A program made the position numbers and the translations under genes. Shown here piece by piece: positions 20,962 through 31,090 of a stretch of 64,000 nucleotides of DNA. How positions within the stretch are numbered: the stretch's first letter is position 1; every line of letters starts with the position of its first letter. This DNA comes from Microdon myrmicae (Eukaryota > Arthropoda > Insecta > Diptera > Syrphidae). The stretch lies in NCBI GenBank assembly GCA_963931805.1, contig OZ007502.1, forward strand, positions 84,848,136 to 84,912,135. The letters are read 5' to 3'. Under the pieces are notes generated by a model. It saw nothing but the letters and a program-made list of their open reading frames with translations, searched no databases and was not told the origin of the DNA.

Positions 20962-21321
20962 AGAGTAATATTACCGTGGGAAAATGCTAAGGAATGCGGT
21001 ATTACCCAAGCCATTGGATGATGATGCAACAGCGTCGTTTGATTCGACTTGTTGTTGCTAACCACATGGATTGGAATTTCCGGTGGAAATCTCATCGTTA
21101 GAGGACTGGAGTTGCCGTATGGCAGAAAGGTAGCTGAATTCAATTATGCATTACTTGCATAGAATTATGAATTCAACTATGCGTCCGTTTTTGCAACATG
21201 CTTTTCAGGTGAATAGGTAAGTAGGAGAAATAGGGGTTGGTTTGACACGCTGTTGGCGGTCGAAATTAGGCGAAAATAGTGGGTTGGTTCTCCATGTAGT
21301 ATAGAGAACCCCCACAGTGTC

Positions 21322-22489
21322 ACATATCTTTTTAACATTTTATAAACGATCTGGCCCATCTGAATACCCTTTAGTTTGTCTTCCAATTCCGAGTATGACT
21401 GTATTGAATTCTCTGTTTTATCAGTGTACCAATAATGTGAATGATGGATTGAAATAATGACTCCCGTTACGTAAAGCGGTGACGATATCTCATTCTGCAG
21501 AACTTTTTACGCTCCCGGATGAGACGAAGAGTGAATCCCTCATGGGGAATCTGATAAGTCTTTTCAAGTTTGTACTTCGGTACATGAGTGTCCGAAGTTC
21601 CAGCTAGATTCTCGTGAAGTTGAACTGCAGCGTTGTTTATCTCAATCGTCGTTAGGTTCCTGTCAGTTGGAAGAGAGAGTTGATGGAAGTTTTCGTTCAA
21701 TGTGACATTGAAGTTGTCCCAATTTCTGCGCCCATAATCGGGTATGTATCTGATATGAGCCGGCGTTGATCGATAGCTGCGAATGAACGTGGTCACAGCG
21801 TTGTAGTCAGATACATCCGTGTATACTTAGGAAGGAATGATTCGGGGAAGTAAGTCTTTGGACACAAAAAAGATGTCCAGAATTGAGTTTCCTCGCATAC
21901 CAACCATAGGTGCGACTATTTCGAAATTGAGGGCATGAGAGTTTTCGACAATTTTGTACAATTTTGTGCCATTTGGGAGAGAAACAGAGTTGTCCCAGCG
22001 CGGATGTCTGGAGTTAGAATTGTCGCCTATGATGATGGGTGTATGCCCCGAAAACCTTATTAATTTGCCGATATCTTCGGGATTATTGGTTTTATTCGAA
22101 TGGTATACGGAGTATATATTCACCCTACCATTATTAGCCATATGCAGTTCAACCCCGCCGACCTCTATAGACTCAAAATATGGGAGGTCAATAGCTTCAT
22201 GGTGAATTCCCTTATTAACTAGTATGATATACAGGTGCCACCTCCGTTGATGGCGGGGCTGCTACTGTGAGTTCGATCTGTCTGAATCATGGACAAGTTT
22301 GGGAATATGGGACGGTGACATGGACATCAAGTTTCGGTTACAACAACCACGTCTGTCCGGCTATCCTCTATGAAGTTAGAGACTATCATACGCTTTGATA
22401 GCGAAACAAGGGAGCTAATATTTATAAGGATAACTTTAATTTTGGATCCATTTTGTAGCGTATGTCTTACATATGCCGTGAAAATAGTG
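21322..22489 (-). pseudogene. J2 endonuclease region
   Basis: An AP-type endonuclease of a Jockey-like LINE, read leftward. The N-terminal block has ILINISSLVSLSKRM and VVVVTET (catalytic glutamate region). It is followed by NIYSVYHSN, IIIGDNSNSRHPRWDN and GNSILDIFFVSKDLLP. After a frame change comes the linker with LPTDRNLTTIEINNAAVQL. Stops near 22330-22150 and 21830 break it. The left end continues across the solo LTR into 18347-17962. Confidence 0.85.
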
Positions 22490-22493
22490 CATC

Positions 22494-23789
22494 TGTGGCG
22501 GTTCCGCCAAACCCCACTGTTACTTACCCGAAAAACCCTCATAACTGCTACCCAACTTTCATAATTTCCTGCTAACGCAATCGCATTACCATCTGTAAAT
22601 GCTTCACGCATCAAGCTTTTCAAATTTATTTATTTAAAAGCTTTTGGAAAGAATTCTTACCTTCATTCAGTCATTCGAATCTAAAAATTTCGCATAAGAA
22701 TTCTATTCAAATTTATCACATATCCCAATCATACTTACGCATTACCTAGGAATTCCTGTAAGAATCTCTTCCACAAGGGCATTCATGCAGGCATCAATGC
22801 ATCTCTGCATTAGCGAACAAAAACCGAATTCTTGTTTAGTGTAAGCACTCACACTAGGGTTCGACGCTTGAGTCGCTTTAGATGCCATATACAATTGGCA
22901 TAGATGTTATACAAACCGTCATTCTATAGCCATCTAATTTGCTTCGCAATGACCTGCAGCTATCGATACAGCTGCAAGCACTTTACCCCGAAATGCTCCG
23001 TTGTTTGAATCTCCAAATAATTACCGACTTCGCGCATTGCCGCCGGATTGAATTCAAAGCATAAACAGTGCAAATATAGAATCCGTTTCTTACAACGAAT
23101 TACCCCGCATATACAAATGCAAGCAAGGGATTCGTTTCGGCCACCGACCCAAGAAACGATATACAATTTTCATTGTATAAAGTATCGCAACCCATTACCT
23201 TTTCCCAATGTCTATTCGTCTATTTGCACAAGGGCATCACTCATCTAAGACTTTTATGATGCCCTCGTCCCATCTTTTCTTTTAACACCATTTTTTCGAT
23301 GCATCGTCGCCTATTTATTTAGCCGCGATGCACATCATAAACCATGATCTCCCCCATTCCTTTGTCCTTGCCGCCTGCCTGCTTTGTTTTTCCATTGCCT
23401 TCGCGCATGAGTAAACAACACCGATCTAAACGATCACACACATACCACCATGATCTCCATTACGAGATCTGGTTTTCTATTCCACCAAGAGAGACTTTAC
23501 GTTTCTCTGGTGGTAAGTAAAAACATGTCCTTAGTGGAGAGGATATCAACCACCACACCACCAAACTCACCCCAAACGAGGGTTGAATCAGAGAGTCCAA
23601 TTATTCGCCGTACACGCCGGTCGTGCCGCTCCCGCTCCCCGGTGCGCATGGGGACGCGGATATAATATAACCAGAGTCCAGAGTGTTCGAGATGTTAGCC
23701 AAATCATCAGTTTTACGTTACATTATTGTTCGCCGCGTCATTTTGTATTGTGCCTTTTAATCATTAATTGTATTAACTTCTTCCCCACA
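22494..23789 (+). mobile_element. Ty3-type solo LTR Q1
   Basis: It starts TGTGGCGGTTCCGCC and ends CTTCCCCACA, with CATC at 22490-22493 and 23790-23793 as a 4-bp duplication. At 1296 bp it is close to Q2 at 25.2-30.9 kb, to which it is clearly related. Shared blocks include AACCGCCACA, GGTAAG next to a T-rich run, and AAACGTAAAGTCTCTC (reverse strand). The TGTGGCGGTTC start resembles the TGTAGCGGTTC start of the young Ty3 element. It lies in J2 between ORF1 and the endonuclease. Confidence 0.85.
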
Positions 23790-23793
23790 CATC

Positions 23794-25182
23794 CCTCTTG
23801 GCCTGGGTTGTTAATTTTTCATATTGGGGTCGAATATCTTCAATGAAGTGGGAGAGACTAGTAGTGGGGATTGCCCCGTTGGAGGCTTTTGTACCGCTAC
23901 TTGAATTCATTGCGTTGTGTTGGCATGTACGGCGGATCGCTTGGGTCCTCAATATGTTTTTGGGGGAGAAGTGGTGGAAGAGATTACATTTTCTTCATTT
24001 GGATCTGTTTAACCTTATCAGCGAATGGAAACCCATTTTGGATGAAGTTTTCTGTTGCTTGTTTACTGAGGTTTGACTTGGCTACATGTCTAGCTCGAGT
24101 TTCTATAGATCTTTGAACTAGCTCTTTTTATTCAGGACAGTTCCTGTAACGAGGTGGGTGTCCTTCCTTGCCGCAGTTGCAATAAGTTGGCAAAGTTATC
24201 TCATACTGCACGTTTGTTGTGGGATCATATTTTGCTGACGGGAGTTCGCACTTGCCAAAATCGTGGGATTTTCCACAAGCGACGCAACGGCGGTTTATGA
24301 TACAATTTCGGATGACATGTCCGAAACGTTGGCAGCGTCTATATTGAGGTATTTCATTGTTACCAAATACCTCGAAGAAAACTTCATGATGCAAGATTGG
24401 AAGCGACTTCGTCCAAACTATGGAATCTATCTCAGTCCCTGGGGCAAAGTGTACCCCCCATATGTTCATCCTATTGTACTTCTCCGATCTGATATTCAGA
24501 AACCGTTGTTGGGGACAAACTTTTTTGACGTAGGGGGAAACATTGCCTCATGGGCAATACGATGTCGTTCTTTTCCCAACAAGCAGCGACTCGTTTTAAT
24601 AGAATGGTCCTTGACTTTTCGTCGGCCAGAGTGAATGTGTAATAATTCACCTCTTTGGCCCTGAGGGTGTGGTTAACCATACATAACGTTTGTCTATTGT
24701 ACGTTTTGATTTTGTTGATGGTTAGACTCGAGGTCTTTGCCTTGAAATTGGAAATTACTAGCTGGCTCATATCCCAGACGAACTCCTTCAGGTTGAGGTG
24801 TCGCGCAAAAACCCCAGGTTGCTGCTTCTTTTTTACAGCAGGTAGATCGACCACTACCGCCGTGTGTGTGTCCTTTCGATTTGAAGCGGTCTCTGGTTTT
24901 GGGGTTGTGGATGATACTGTCTTCGGTGGGCAAGACTTTTCTGAAGAAATGACATTTCGTTCAGTGAGGCATTCGAGAGGTTGGCCACAGTTTCATTCGT
25001 CGAAGCCGGGAATAATACTGGCGTCCAGCCTGTGACAACACGTTTACTGGAGGGAACTCCCGCAGTTTAGTATTGGTTGTGGTGTTTTCTGCTTTTCCGC
25101 ACGAAGAGATATAGACGTGGAATCGAAGTATTAGGGATAGGGACACTGTGGCAATTCTCGTCGGCAGAGACTTCAAAGCCGC
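23794..25182 (-). pseudogene. J2 ORF1 (Gag-like), C-terminal part
   Basis: Minus-strand Gag-like protein of a Jockey-clade LINE, mostly readable at 24854-24128 across one frame change. It contains an RNA-binding-like region (NRQTLCMVNHTLRAKEVNYY) and then zinc knuckles CQRFGHVIRNC, CVACGKSHDFGKC and CNCGKEGHPPRYRNC. The C-terminal tail continues to 23794 with stops. The start is cut off by the Q2 LTR at 25183. ORF1 continues on the far side of that LTR at 30945. Confidence 0.83.
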
Positions 25183-25396
25183 TGTGTGGGAGTGAAGTCG
25201 TGGCACCGACATGGGCGCAGGGTTCCACTTCGTCCTCACAAATTAGAAGTTCCGCCGCGGCACTAGAGGAAAACTGTTCGTAATCACTGGACAAATAAAA
25301 CAACGTCGTATGTTGTTACACGTTAACTTTATAATTTTATTTTTCCTTATCGGACCGTAAATCTATTACACTGAATTCGATTAACTAAACCAAACA

Positions 25397-28175
25397 AAAA
25401 CTGGCTTCATCATAAGCAAGAAGATTACGCCCCATGTAAAAGATGTGCAATTCATTAATGACCGAATGTCTGTGCTAAAAATACAGGGCCGATGGTACAA
25501 TTATGTATTTATAAACGTACACGCCCCAACAGAATCTGCGGACGAAGAAACGAAGGACACGTTCTACGAGACCCTAGAGGATGTATTTCATGCGATCTCA
25601 TCATTCGATGTTAAAATCCTCCTCGGGGACCTCAATGCGAAAATTGGAAAGGAAGATATCTTCCAACCAACTATAGGTAAAGAAAGCTTACACGACGTGT
25701 CAAATGACAATGGAATTCGAATTATCACGTTCGCAGCGTCAAAAGATCTTTTAGTAAAAAGCACGATGTTCAAGCACAAGGAAATTCATAAAGCCACATG
25801 GATATCACCCGACGGCGTAACGCGTAACCAAATAGACCACTTCCTCATAAACAAAAGACACCACTCGAATATCCTTGACGTAAGAGCATATAGAGGAGCA
25901 GATTGCGGCTCCGATCATCTTCTAGTGATTGGCAAAATCAGGAGTCGCCTCGCAGCAATCCCACATGGGCAGTCACGGGAGACAAGCAAAAAGTTCGACA
26001 CTGATAAACTGAAAGACCTACGCAAAAGGGCTGAATATCAAGACGAGCTAACGAATAGATTTAGCATCTTAGAGAATGTGAGCAGTGAGGAAGAGGAAGC
26101 TAATAGTGTGAACACTAAATGGACATCGATCAGAGACACAATCAAACTAACAGCCCAAAAGGTATTAGGATTTAAGAAAACAACTAAGTCCAAACCTTGG
26201 TTTGACGATGAGTGCAGGGCGAAGATCGAAGAACTTAAACGCCTCAGAGTGATCCACTTAGAAAGATATGATGAAGTCAACGCAGAAAGATACGCGACAA
26301 TTCGGAGACAGACAATGAGGCTCTTCAAACGCAAAAAACGCGAATGGGAGAAGACTAGGATCGAAAAAATCCTAGAAAATTCTAGGGCAAAGAACATCAG
26401 GGGTATGTATGTCGGCATAAATTCAATTAGAAATGGCTACCGAGGAAGAGCCAAAATAATTCGAGACGCAAACGGCTGTCTGGTCACAGAAACAAACAAT
26501 GTCGTGACAAGATGGAAGCAGTACTTTGAAAACCTGCTTAATGTACGCACCCATCAACCACAGATAAATGTACCAAGCGTACATACAGCTGAGCCTCAGA
26601 TCCCAGAGCCGTCTCTCAACGAAGTTGTAGACGCAATAAATCGATTGAAAATCAACAAGGCTCCCGGAGTCGACTGCATACCGGCAGAGCTTTTGAAGCA
26701 TGGAGGAGAGGCAACCGCTCGAAAGATCCACCAGCTCATCCAAACAATATGGGATAAGGAAGTCACTCCGGAAGAATGGAAAACCTCAATAGTCATCCCC
26801 ATTTTCAAAAAAGGCGACAGATCTGACTGTGAAAACTACAGAGGAATATCATTGCTCCCAACCGCATACAAAATATTAACAAATGTCATTCTGGCGAGAA
26901 TCACACCTTACACAGAAGAGATACTGGGAGACTACCAATGTGGATTCCGTAGGAACCGGTCAACAAGCGACCAAATGTTCACAATAAGACAACTGCTGGA
27001 AAAGAAGTGGGAATACGGAGAGACGGTTCACCAACTGTTCGTTGACTTCAAAAAAGCCTACGACTCAGTCGCAAGGCAGAGACTCTACCATATTCTAGTT
27101 GAGCTGGGAGTCCCAAAAAAATATGCCGCGCTCATTCAAATTTGCATGAACGAAAACAAAGGGCGAGTTAGAATAGAAAACCACCTCTCAGAACCATTTG
27201 AAATCCGGGACGGACTAAAGCAGGGAGATGGTCTATCACCGTGTCTCTTTAACCTTGTGCTCGAGTATGTCATCAGAAAGGTACAAGACGACAACATGGC
27301 CGGATCATCCCTGAACGGGGTCACACAAGTGCTCGCATATGCGGATGACATCGCCGTTCTGGGCGATAATCTAGAGACTGTTAGTAAAAACTGTGAAATC
27401 ATCATGCAAGCGGCAGAAGAGGTGGGCCTAGAAATAAATGAAGACAAAACAAAATACATGATTACGGCGAGAGCAGGTGGGTCTCAGAGAACACATATAA
27501 ACGTCAGAGGTAAGATATTTGAAAAAGTTAAAGAATTTAAATATCTGGGAACGATACTGACGGCCAGTAACGAAATGTCGAAGGAAATTAACAAGAGACT
27601 GCATTCCGGCAACGCGAGTTGGCACGCAGTCAGTAAACTGCTGAAATCCAGACTGCTATCACGTAACATAGAGCTCCGTGTCTATAGAACCATAATCATG
27701 CCAATTGTTCTATATGGATGCGAAACATGGGCTCTCACAAAACGGGAAGAAAACAAATTCCGTCTATTCGAGAATAAAGTTTTGAGAGGCATCTTTGGAG
27801 GTAAATATGACGAGGAGGCAGGACAATGGAGGAGACTCCATAACCACGAATTGGAAGAACTATATCGCAAACCTACAATAGTGAGAGTAATCAAGTCGCG
27901 AAGATTAAGATGGGCCGGACACGTGGCGCGAATGGGGAACGATAGGACCGTGCATAGAATTCTTGACGGTAGACCAACGGGAAAGAGACTGGTAGGACGG
28001 CCGCGACGGAGATGGGAGGACAATGTTAGGTTTGACCTTGAGGAGATCGGATCGAATGGTCAAGCGTGGAAGGAGAGTGCCCAGGACAGGGAAGGATGGC
28101 GAAGCCGAGTCGGTGAGGTCATGAACTTCCGGGTTCCTACAGGCCAATAAATAATAATAATAATAATAATAATAA
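25397..28175 (+). mobile_element. RTE-type LINE, slightly 5'-truncated
   Basis: A 2.78-kb LINE ending in (AAT)n, flanked by the 11-bp duplication TAAACCAAACA at 25386-25396 and 28176-28186. It starts inside the endonuclease domain (the frame is open from 25385), so the first ~40-50 endonuclease residues and the promoter were never integrated. The rest is uninterrupted. Confidence 0.95.
25445..28150 (+). CDS. RTE endonuclease-reverse transcriptase, N-truncated
   Basis: About 901 residues from the first alternative start codon (GTG); the same frame is open upstream to 25385 and adds real endonuclease residues (TGFII). The AP-type endonuclease shows NVHAPTE, LLGDLNAKIG and GADCGSDHLLV. The RT (roughly residues 380-680) shows APGVDCIPAELLK, SIVIPIFKKGDR, NYRGISLLP, FRRNRSTSDQ, FVDFKKAYDSV, GLKQGDGLSP and the catalytic AYADDIAVL. 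The C-terminal domain has LYGCETWALT and LRWAGHVARM. This layout is typical of RTE-clade proteins, which databases often mislabel as craniofacial development protein 2. No stops or frameshifts are seen. Confidence 0.95.
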   Translation: MQFINDRMSVLKIQGRWYNYVFINVHAPTESADEETKDTFYETLEDVFHAISSFDVKILLGDLNAKIGKEDIFQPTIGKESLHDVSNDNGIRIITFAASKDLLVKSTMFKHKEIHKATWISPDGVTRNQIDHFLINKRHHSNILDVRAYRGADCGSDHLLVIGKIRSRLAAIPHGQSRETSKKFDTDKLKDLRKRAEYQDELTNRFSILENVSSEEEEANSVNTKWTSIRDTIKLTAQKVLGFKKTTKSKPWFDDECRAKIEELKRLRVIHLERYDEVNAERYATIRRQTMRLFKRKKREWEKTRIEKILENSRAKNIRGMYVGINSIRNGYRGRAKIIRDANGCLVTETNNVVTRWKQYFENLLNVRTHQPQINVPSVHTAEPQIPEPSLNEVVDAINRLKINKAPGVDCIPAELLKHGGEATARKIHQLIQTIWDKEVTPEEWKTSIVIPIFKKGDRSDCENYRGISLLPTAYKILTNVILARITPYTEEILGDYQCGFRRNRSTSDQMFTIRQLLEKKWEYGETVHQLFVDFKKAYDSVARQRLYHILVELGVPKKYAALIQICMNENKGRVRIENHLSEPFEIRDGLKQGDGLSPCLFNLVLEYVIRKVQDDNMAGSSLNGVTQVLAYADDIAVLGDNLETVSKNCEIIMQAAEEVGLEINEDKTKYMITARAGGSQRTHINVRGKIFEKVKEFKYLGTILTASNEMSKEINKRLHSGNASWHAVSKLLKSRLLSRNIELRVYRTIIMPIVLYGCETWALTKREENKFRLFENKVLRGIFGGKYDEEAGQWRRLHNHELEELYRKPTIVRVIKSRRLRWAGHVARMGNDRTVHRILDGRPTGKRLVGRPRRRWEDNVRFDLEEIGSNGQAWKESAQDREGWRSRVGEVMNFRVPTGQ

Positions 28176-28287
28176 TAAACCAAACAATTACGCGAGGATA
28201 GAAGAACGCACAGAGACAACATAGAAGACGTCACACTTATTTTAATTGTAAATATGATTACTCAACTCGACCTACTTGTCTACGCTT
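27746..28287 (+). repeat. 542-bp repeat unit A (RTE 3' end plus LTR flank)
   Basis: Repeated at 29435-29976 with few changes. It spans the last RTE codons, the (AAT)n tail, the 3' target duplication and 101 bp of Q2. It ends at GTCTACGCTT. Confidence 0.95.
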
Positions 28288-29434
28288 GGAAAACGTCAGT
28301 CATACAGCGCATCTCAACAAAAGGGCAAAGACTGTACAAACCCAATGAACATGCGTTCGATAAGTTTACTTCCAAGCGTCAGAAAAGTATTCGAAAAGAC
28401 CCTTAACAAAGCCCTGATAAAATGGGTGGAGAACCACGCGCAGATTGCAATGATTCTTAATTATTTCGAACCCTTTCCGGTTTTCCTCTGTATTGTTCAA
28501 TTTATATAAACCGAAGCTTAAATCCTTACCGATAACAGCCTTGATGTATGTAGAATCGAACCAAATATAATATTAGACTTCGGTTTGATACTTTTTAAAA
28601 GTCTTCATATATTAATAGAATGGTACCTGTTATTGTCGGGTACTGAAGGGGAATAACAACTGATTTAACTTCTCAATAAAGGCGTGGATACCTTTGGACA
28701 ACTTTCTAACAATTTTGCAATAGCGCACCAGGAGGCACTTCGTTAATGTATTTGTTGAGCTGCTCGTTGATATGGAAATAATATCCGTCATTGACTATCT
28801 GGGATTGTTAAATATATCGGTACTTAAAATCGGCCATTAAATATTATGCTCAACTTTATTTGTCTTTTTAAAATGGTTATAAAATAATTTTTTTAATTGT
28901 TTCTTGTTCCGCTTCTATCGGCGAGTGAGAGAGATTTTAATCAAACTTCTTTTTTCTATATGTTTATAGTTTTTTTTTTTTTTTGTGTATGAAAATTCAC
29001 GCAGCAACTGATCGTCAGGGTTTGGTACGAAGAATTTTTGGGGAAGATGTTGTAAATTCGCCACAGATCGTTTCGGATTGGCTTTGTCGTAGAGAAATGT
29101 TTTTCTTTTAAGAGCTACGAACCCAGTATAGGTTGAGATGTCCTGTCCGCCAGGGAACATACTCACCTTTATCCAATTACACGTGCCCACAGACACGTGT
29201 CCCAAAAGTCCTTACTCCCACCTGAAACAATAAGTAACATTTCAGACACCAACATTGAATTCAATAGCAGAAATCAATCGAACTTAATGTTCAAAATTTC
29301 CTAATATTGAATTCAATTCATCCATTCAATTCAAATCCATTTACGCAATTTCATCTAATCAATACAATTCCCTAAAACCACAAGTAGCATGATGCATATC
29401 TCTCATGTACGCAAATAGCACCTCTAATTCCTTG
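28288..29434. repeat. Inverted copy of the 2.93-4.08 kb segment
   Basis: This matches the reverse complement of 4075-2929, joined to Q2 after GTCTACGCTT with only a TT microhomology. It carries the J1a RT fragment (28300-28440), the identical 96-codon frame on the minus strand (29205-28915) and one RTE target duplication, TAATTCCTTG at 29425-29434. It then runs into the RTE 3' end. Confidence 0.93.
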
Positions 29435-29976
29435 GAAGAAAACAAATTCCGTCTATTCGAGAATAAAGTTTTGAGAGGCATCTTTGGAGGTAAATATGAC
29501 GAGGAGGCAGGACAATGGAGGAGACTCCATAACCACGAATTGGAAGAACTATATCGCAAACCTACAATAGTGAGAGTAATCAAGTCGCGAAGATTAAGAT
29601 GGGCCGGACACGTGGCGCGAATGGGGAACGATAGGACCGTGCATAGAATTCTTGACGGTAGACCAACGGGAAAGAGACCGGTAGGACGGCCGCGACGGAG
29701 ATGGGAGGACAATGTTAGGTTTGACCTTGAGGAGATCGGATCGAATGGTCAAGCGTGGAAGGAGAGTGCCCAGGACAGGGAAGGATGGCGAAGCCGAGTC
29801 GGTGAGGTCATGAACTTCCGGGTTCCTACAGGCCAATAAATAATAATAATAATAATAATAATAATAAACCAAACAATTACGCGAGGATAGAAGAACGCAC
29901 AGAGACAACATAGAAGACGTCACACTTATTTTAATTGTAAATATGATTACTCAACTCGACCTACTTGTCTACGCTT
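29435..29976 (+). repeat. 542-bp repeat unit B (RTE 3' end plus LTR flank)
   Basis: It begins exactly where the truncated RTE of the 2.5-kb donor begins. It ends with the tail flank of the long RTE (TAAACCAAACA at 29865-29875 and 101 bp of Q2), not the donor's flank. Codons GQAWK and RVPTGQ match the long RTE, whereas the donor has GGAWK and RVATGQ. GKRPVG is private to this copy. The switch from donor to long-RTE sequence therefore occurred within the RTE 3' end. Confidence 0.92.
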
Positions 29977-30944
29977 CTCCGCCGTGCGCGGAGAGCGGGA
30001 GTGTCACGCGTGCGACCAGCGTGGTCAACGGATGGAAGACGACTCAACGATATTCAATCGTTGTCAAAAGAAATTCAGCTGGGAAATTGGTTCTCTTCAA
30101 TTAAGGGTGCATTTCCTGTTCCAAGGGAGACGTAAAGTCTCTCTTTTGAGTAACCAAACCGATCTCATAGAGGAGATCTTCACGATACACAAGTGTGTTC
30201 TTCGTCGGATGAATAACCTGAAACACAAAGCAAGGGAAAGGATCGTAGAGATGTTTGTTTGTGTGAGAAGGTTACTGGGAAACGGATCCAGAACTATGTA
30301 GGATAAAAGAGATTTATGACATGTGTCTATGCTGTGGTGCGGATGTGTAGGTAAATGTATCGCCATTAGGAAGAAGCGCTAATGGTTTTTCCATTTACAC
30401 AATGGGAAATGTGTTAATGGCATCGCTAGTAAGGGTAGGTATTGAGTTCCTATTTGCATTTGAATATGCTGTAGGATTTAATTGATGCAAGAGACGCGGA
30501 ATGCGTATTTGCTTTGGTCCCTAGGGTGTAAGTCGCCAGCCAATGTGTATATAGAGAACATTGTTGTACACATGGCGCGGCTGGGAAAAATAGACGGCGC
30601 AGTATTTATGATCCCTGTCGGTTACAATGTATGTAAATCTAATTATTTTGTTTACCGGACTTCATCTAAGGAAATTTGACTGGCGACGTAGATGCCGAAA
30701 TTGACTGGAAATTCCTGATAAGCTAATAAAGAAATCTTAAGGAGCAATGGTATGCGAAGAGAATGCATGAAGGTAAGTTTTCTTTACAGGGACTTAAAGA
30801 TCATAGACTTGATCTCTTAAATGCGTGCAGCATTTTTAGGTGCCGAATGCGAATGCATTGGCGAGGACTTGAGCATCTTGGGTGATGATTATGGGGGTTT
30901 TTTAGGAAGGTAAACCGTGGGATTTGACGGAACCGCCACACCGC

Positions 30945-31090
30945 TGTCGAGATTTATCTTTCAGCTTCAATTCCTATCTTTGGATCAGGGGTTTCCGTGT
31001 TTGTATTGGAACGGGTCGGTGGTGATGTAGCTTTTAATGCTGCATTCTCTTTCTAAAGAACAGGATCGTCACACAACAGAAAAACGAATC
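30945..31090 (-). pseudogene. J2 ORF1, N-terminal part
   Basis: On the minus strand this reads coding-like sequence (ENAALKATSPPTRSNT, then PDPKIGIEAE). It joins, across the CCGC target duplication of Q2, to the ORF1 sequence at 25182. One stop is present. The exact start of J2 is not visible. Confidence 0.6.

Larger units (their letters stand above)
18576..21317 (-). mobile_element. Ty3-type solo LTR hosting a mariner and a SINE
   Basis: The left end reads TGTTTTGGGGTTAAG and the right end GAGAACCCCCACA. GTGT occurs at 18572-18575 and 21318-21321 as a 4-bp target duplication. After subtracting the mariner (18895-20185) and the SINE (20760-20961) with their duplications, the LTR is about 1.24 kb, close to the 1.17-kb solo LTR at 32.7 kb. 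The right 120 bp closely match that LTR (GGGTTGGTTCTCCATGT...AGAGAACCCCCACA). A CTTTATTGTTAG block about 150 bp from the left end matches the polyadenylation-like position in its relatives. It interrupts J2. Confidence 0.82.
25183..30940 (-). mobile_element. Ty3-type solo LTR Q2, hosting RTE and a rearrangement
   Basis: The proposed ends are TGTGTGGGAGTG at 25183 and GAACCGCCACA at 30940, with CCGC at 25179-25182 and 30941-30944. Subtracting the RTE (25397-28175), its duplication and the extra 28288-29976 block leaves about 1279 bp, nearly the length of Q1. Coding-like J2 sequence is found on both outer sides and joins across the CCGC. A CTTTATAATTTTATTTTT block 142 bp from the left end matches the polyadenylation-like position of related LTRs. 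The right end is firm; the left end is inferred. Confidence 0.72.
17962..31090 (-). pseudogene. Jockey-like LINE J2, shattered by nested insertions
   Basis: One LINE copy can be followed leftward through the insertions. ORF1 starts beyond 30944, resumes at 25182-23794 and carries zinc knuckles near 24400-24140. The endonuclease follows at 22489-21467, with VVVVTET, IIIGDNSNSRHPRWDN and GNSILDIFFVS. The linker continues at 21467-21322, 18347-18238 (NIIEEIFENNLKLTLEDGY) and 18035-17962 (EVHNILDNFNEPIVVFN). Each gap is a separate insertion with its own target duplication. The RT is absent, apparently lost left of 17962. Stops and frameshifts within the pieces show it is old. Confidence 0.82.

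Noticed and set aside
22370..22564. Splice donor and intron signals (GGTAAG) suggesting a host gene
   Set aside because: The GGTAAG motifs recur in related solo LTRs at equivalent positions, so they belong to the LTR family.
25445..28150. Host craniofacial development protein 2 homologue
   Set aside because: The protein is an endonuclease plus RT with YADD, a 3' (AAT)n tail and target duplications. That name is a common mislabel of RTE LINEs.
28915..29205. Conserved 96-codon gene shared with 3158-3448
   Set aside because: Identity reflects a recent segmental copy; flanking non-coding DNA is equally conserved.
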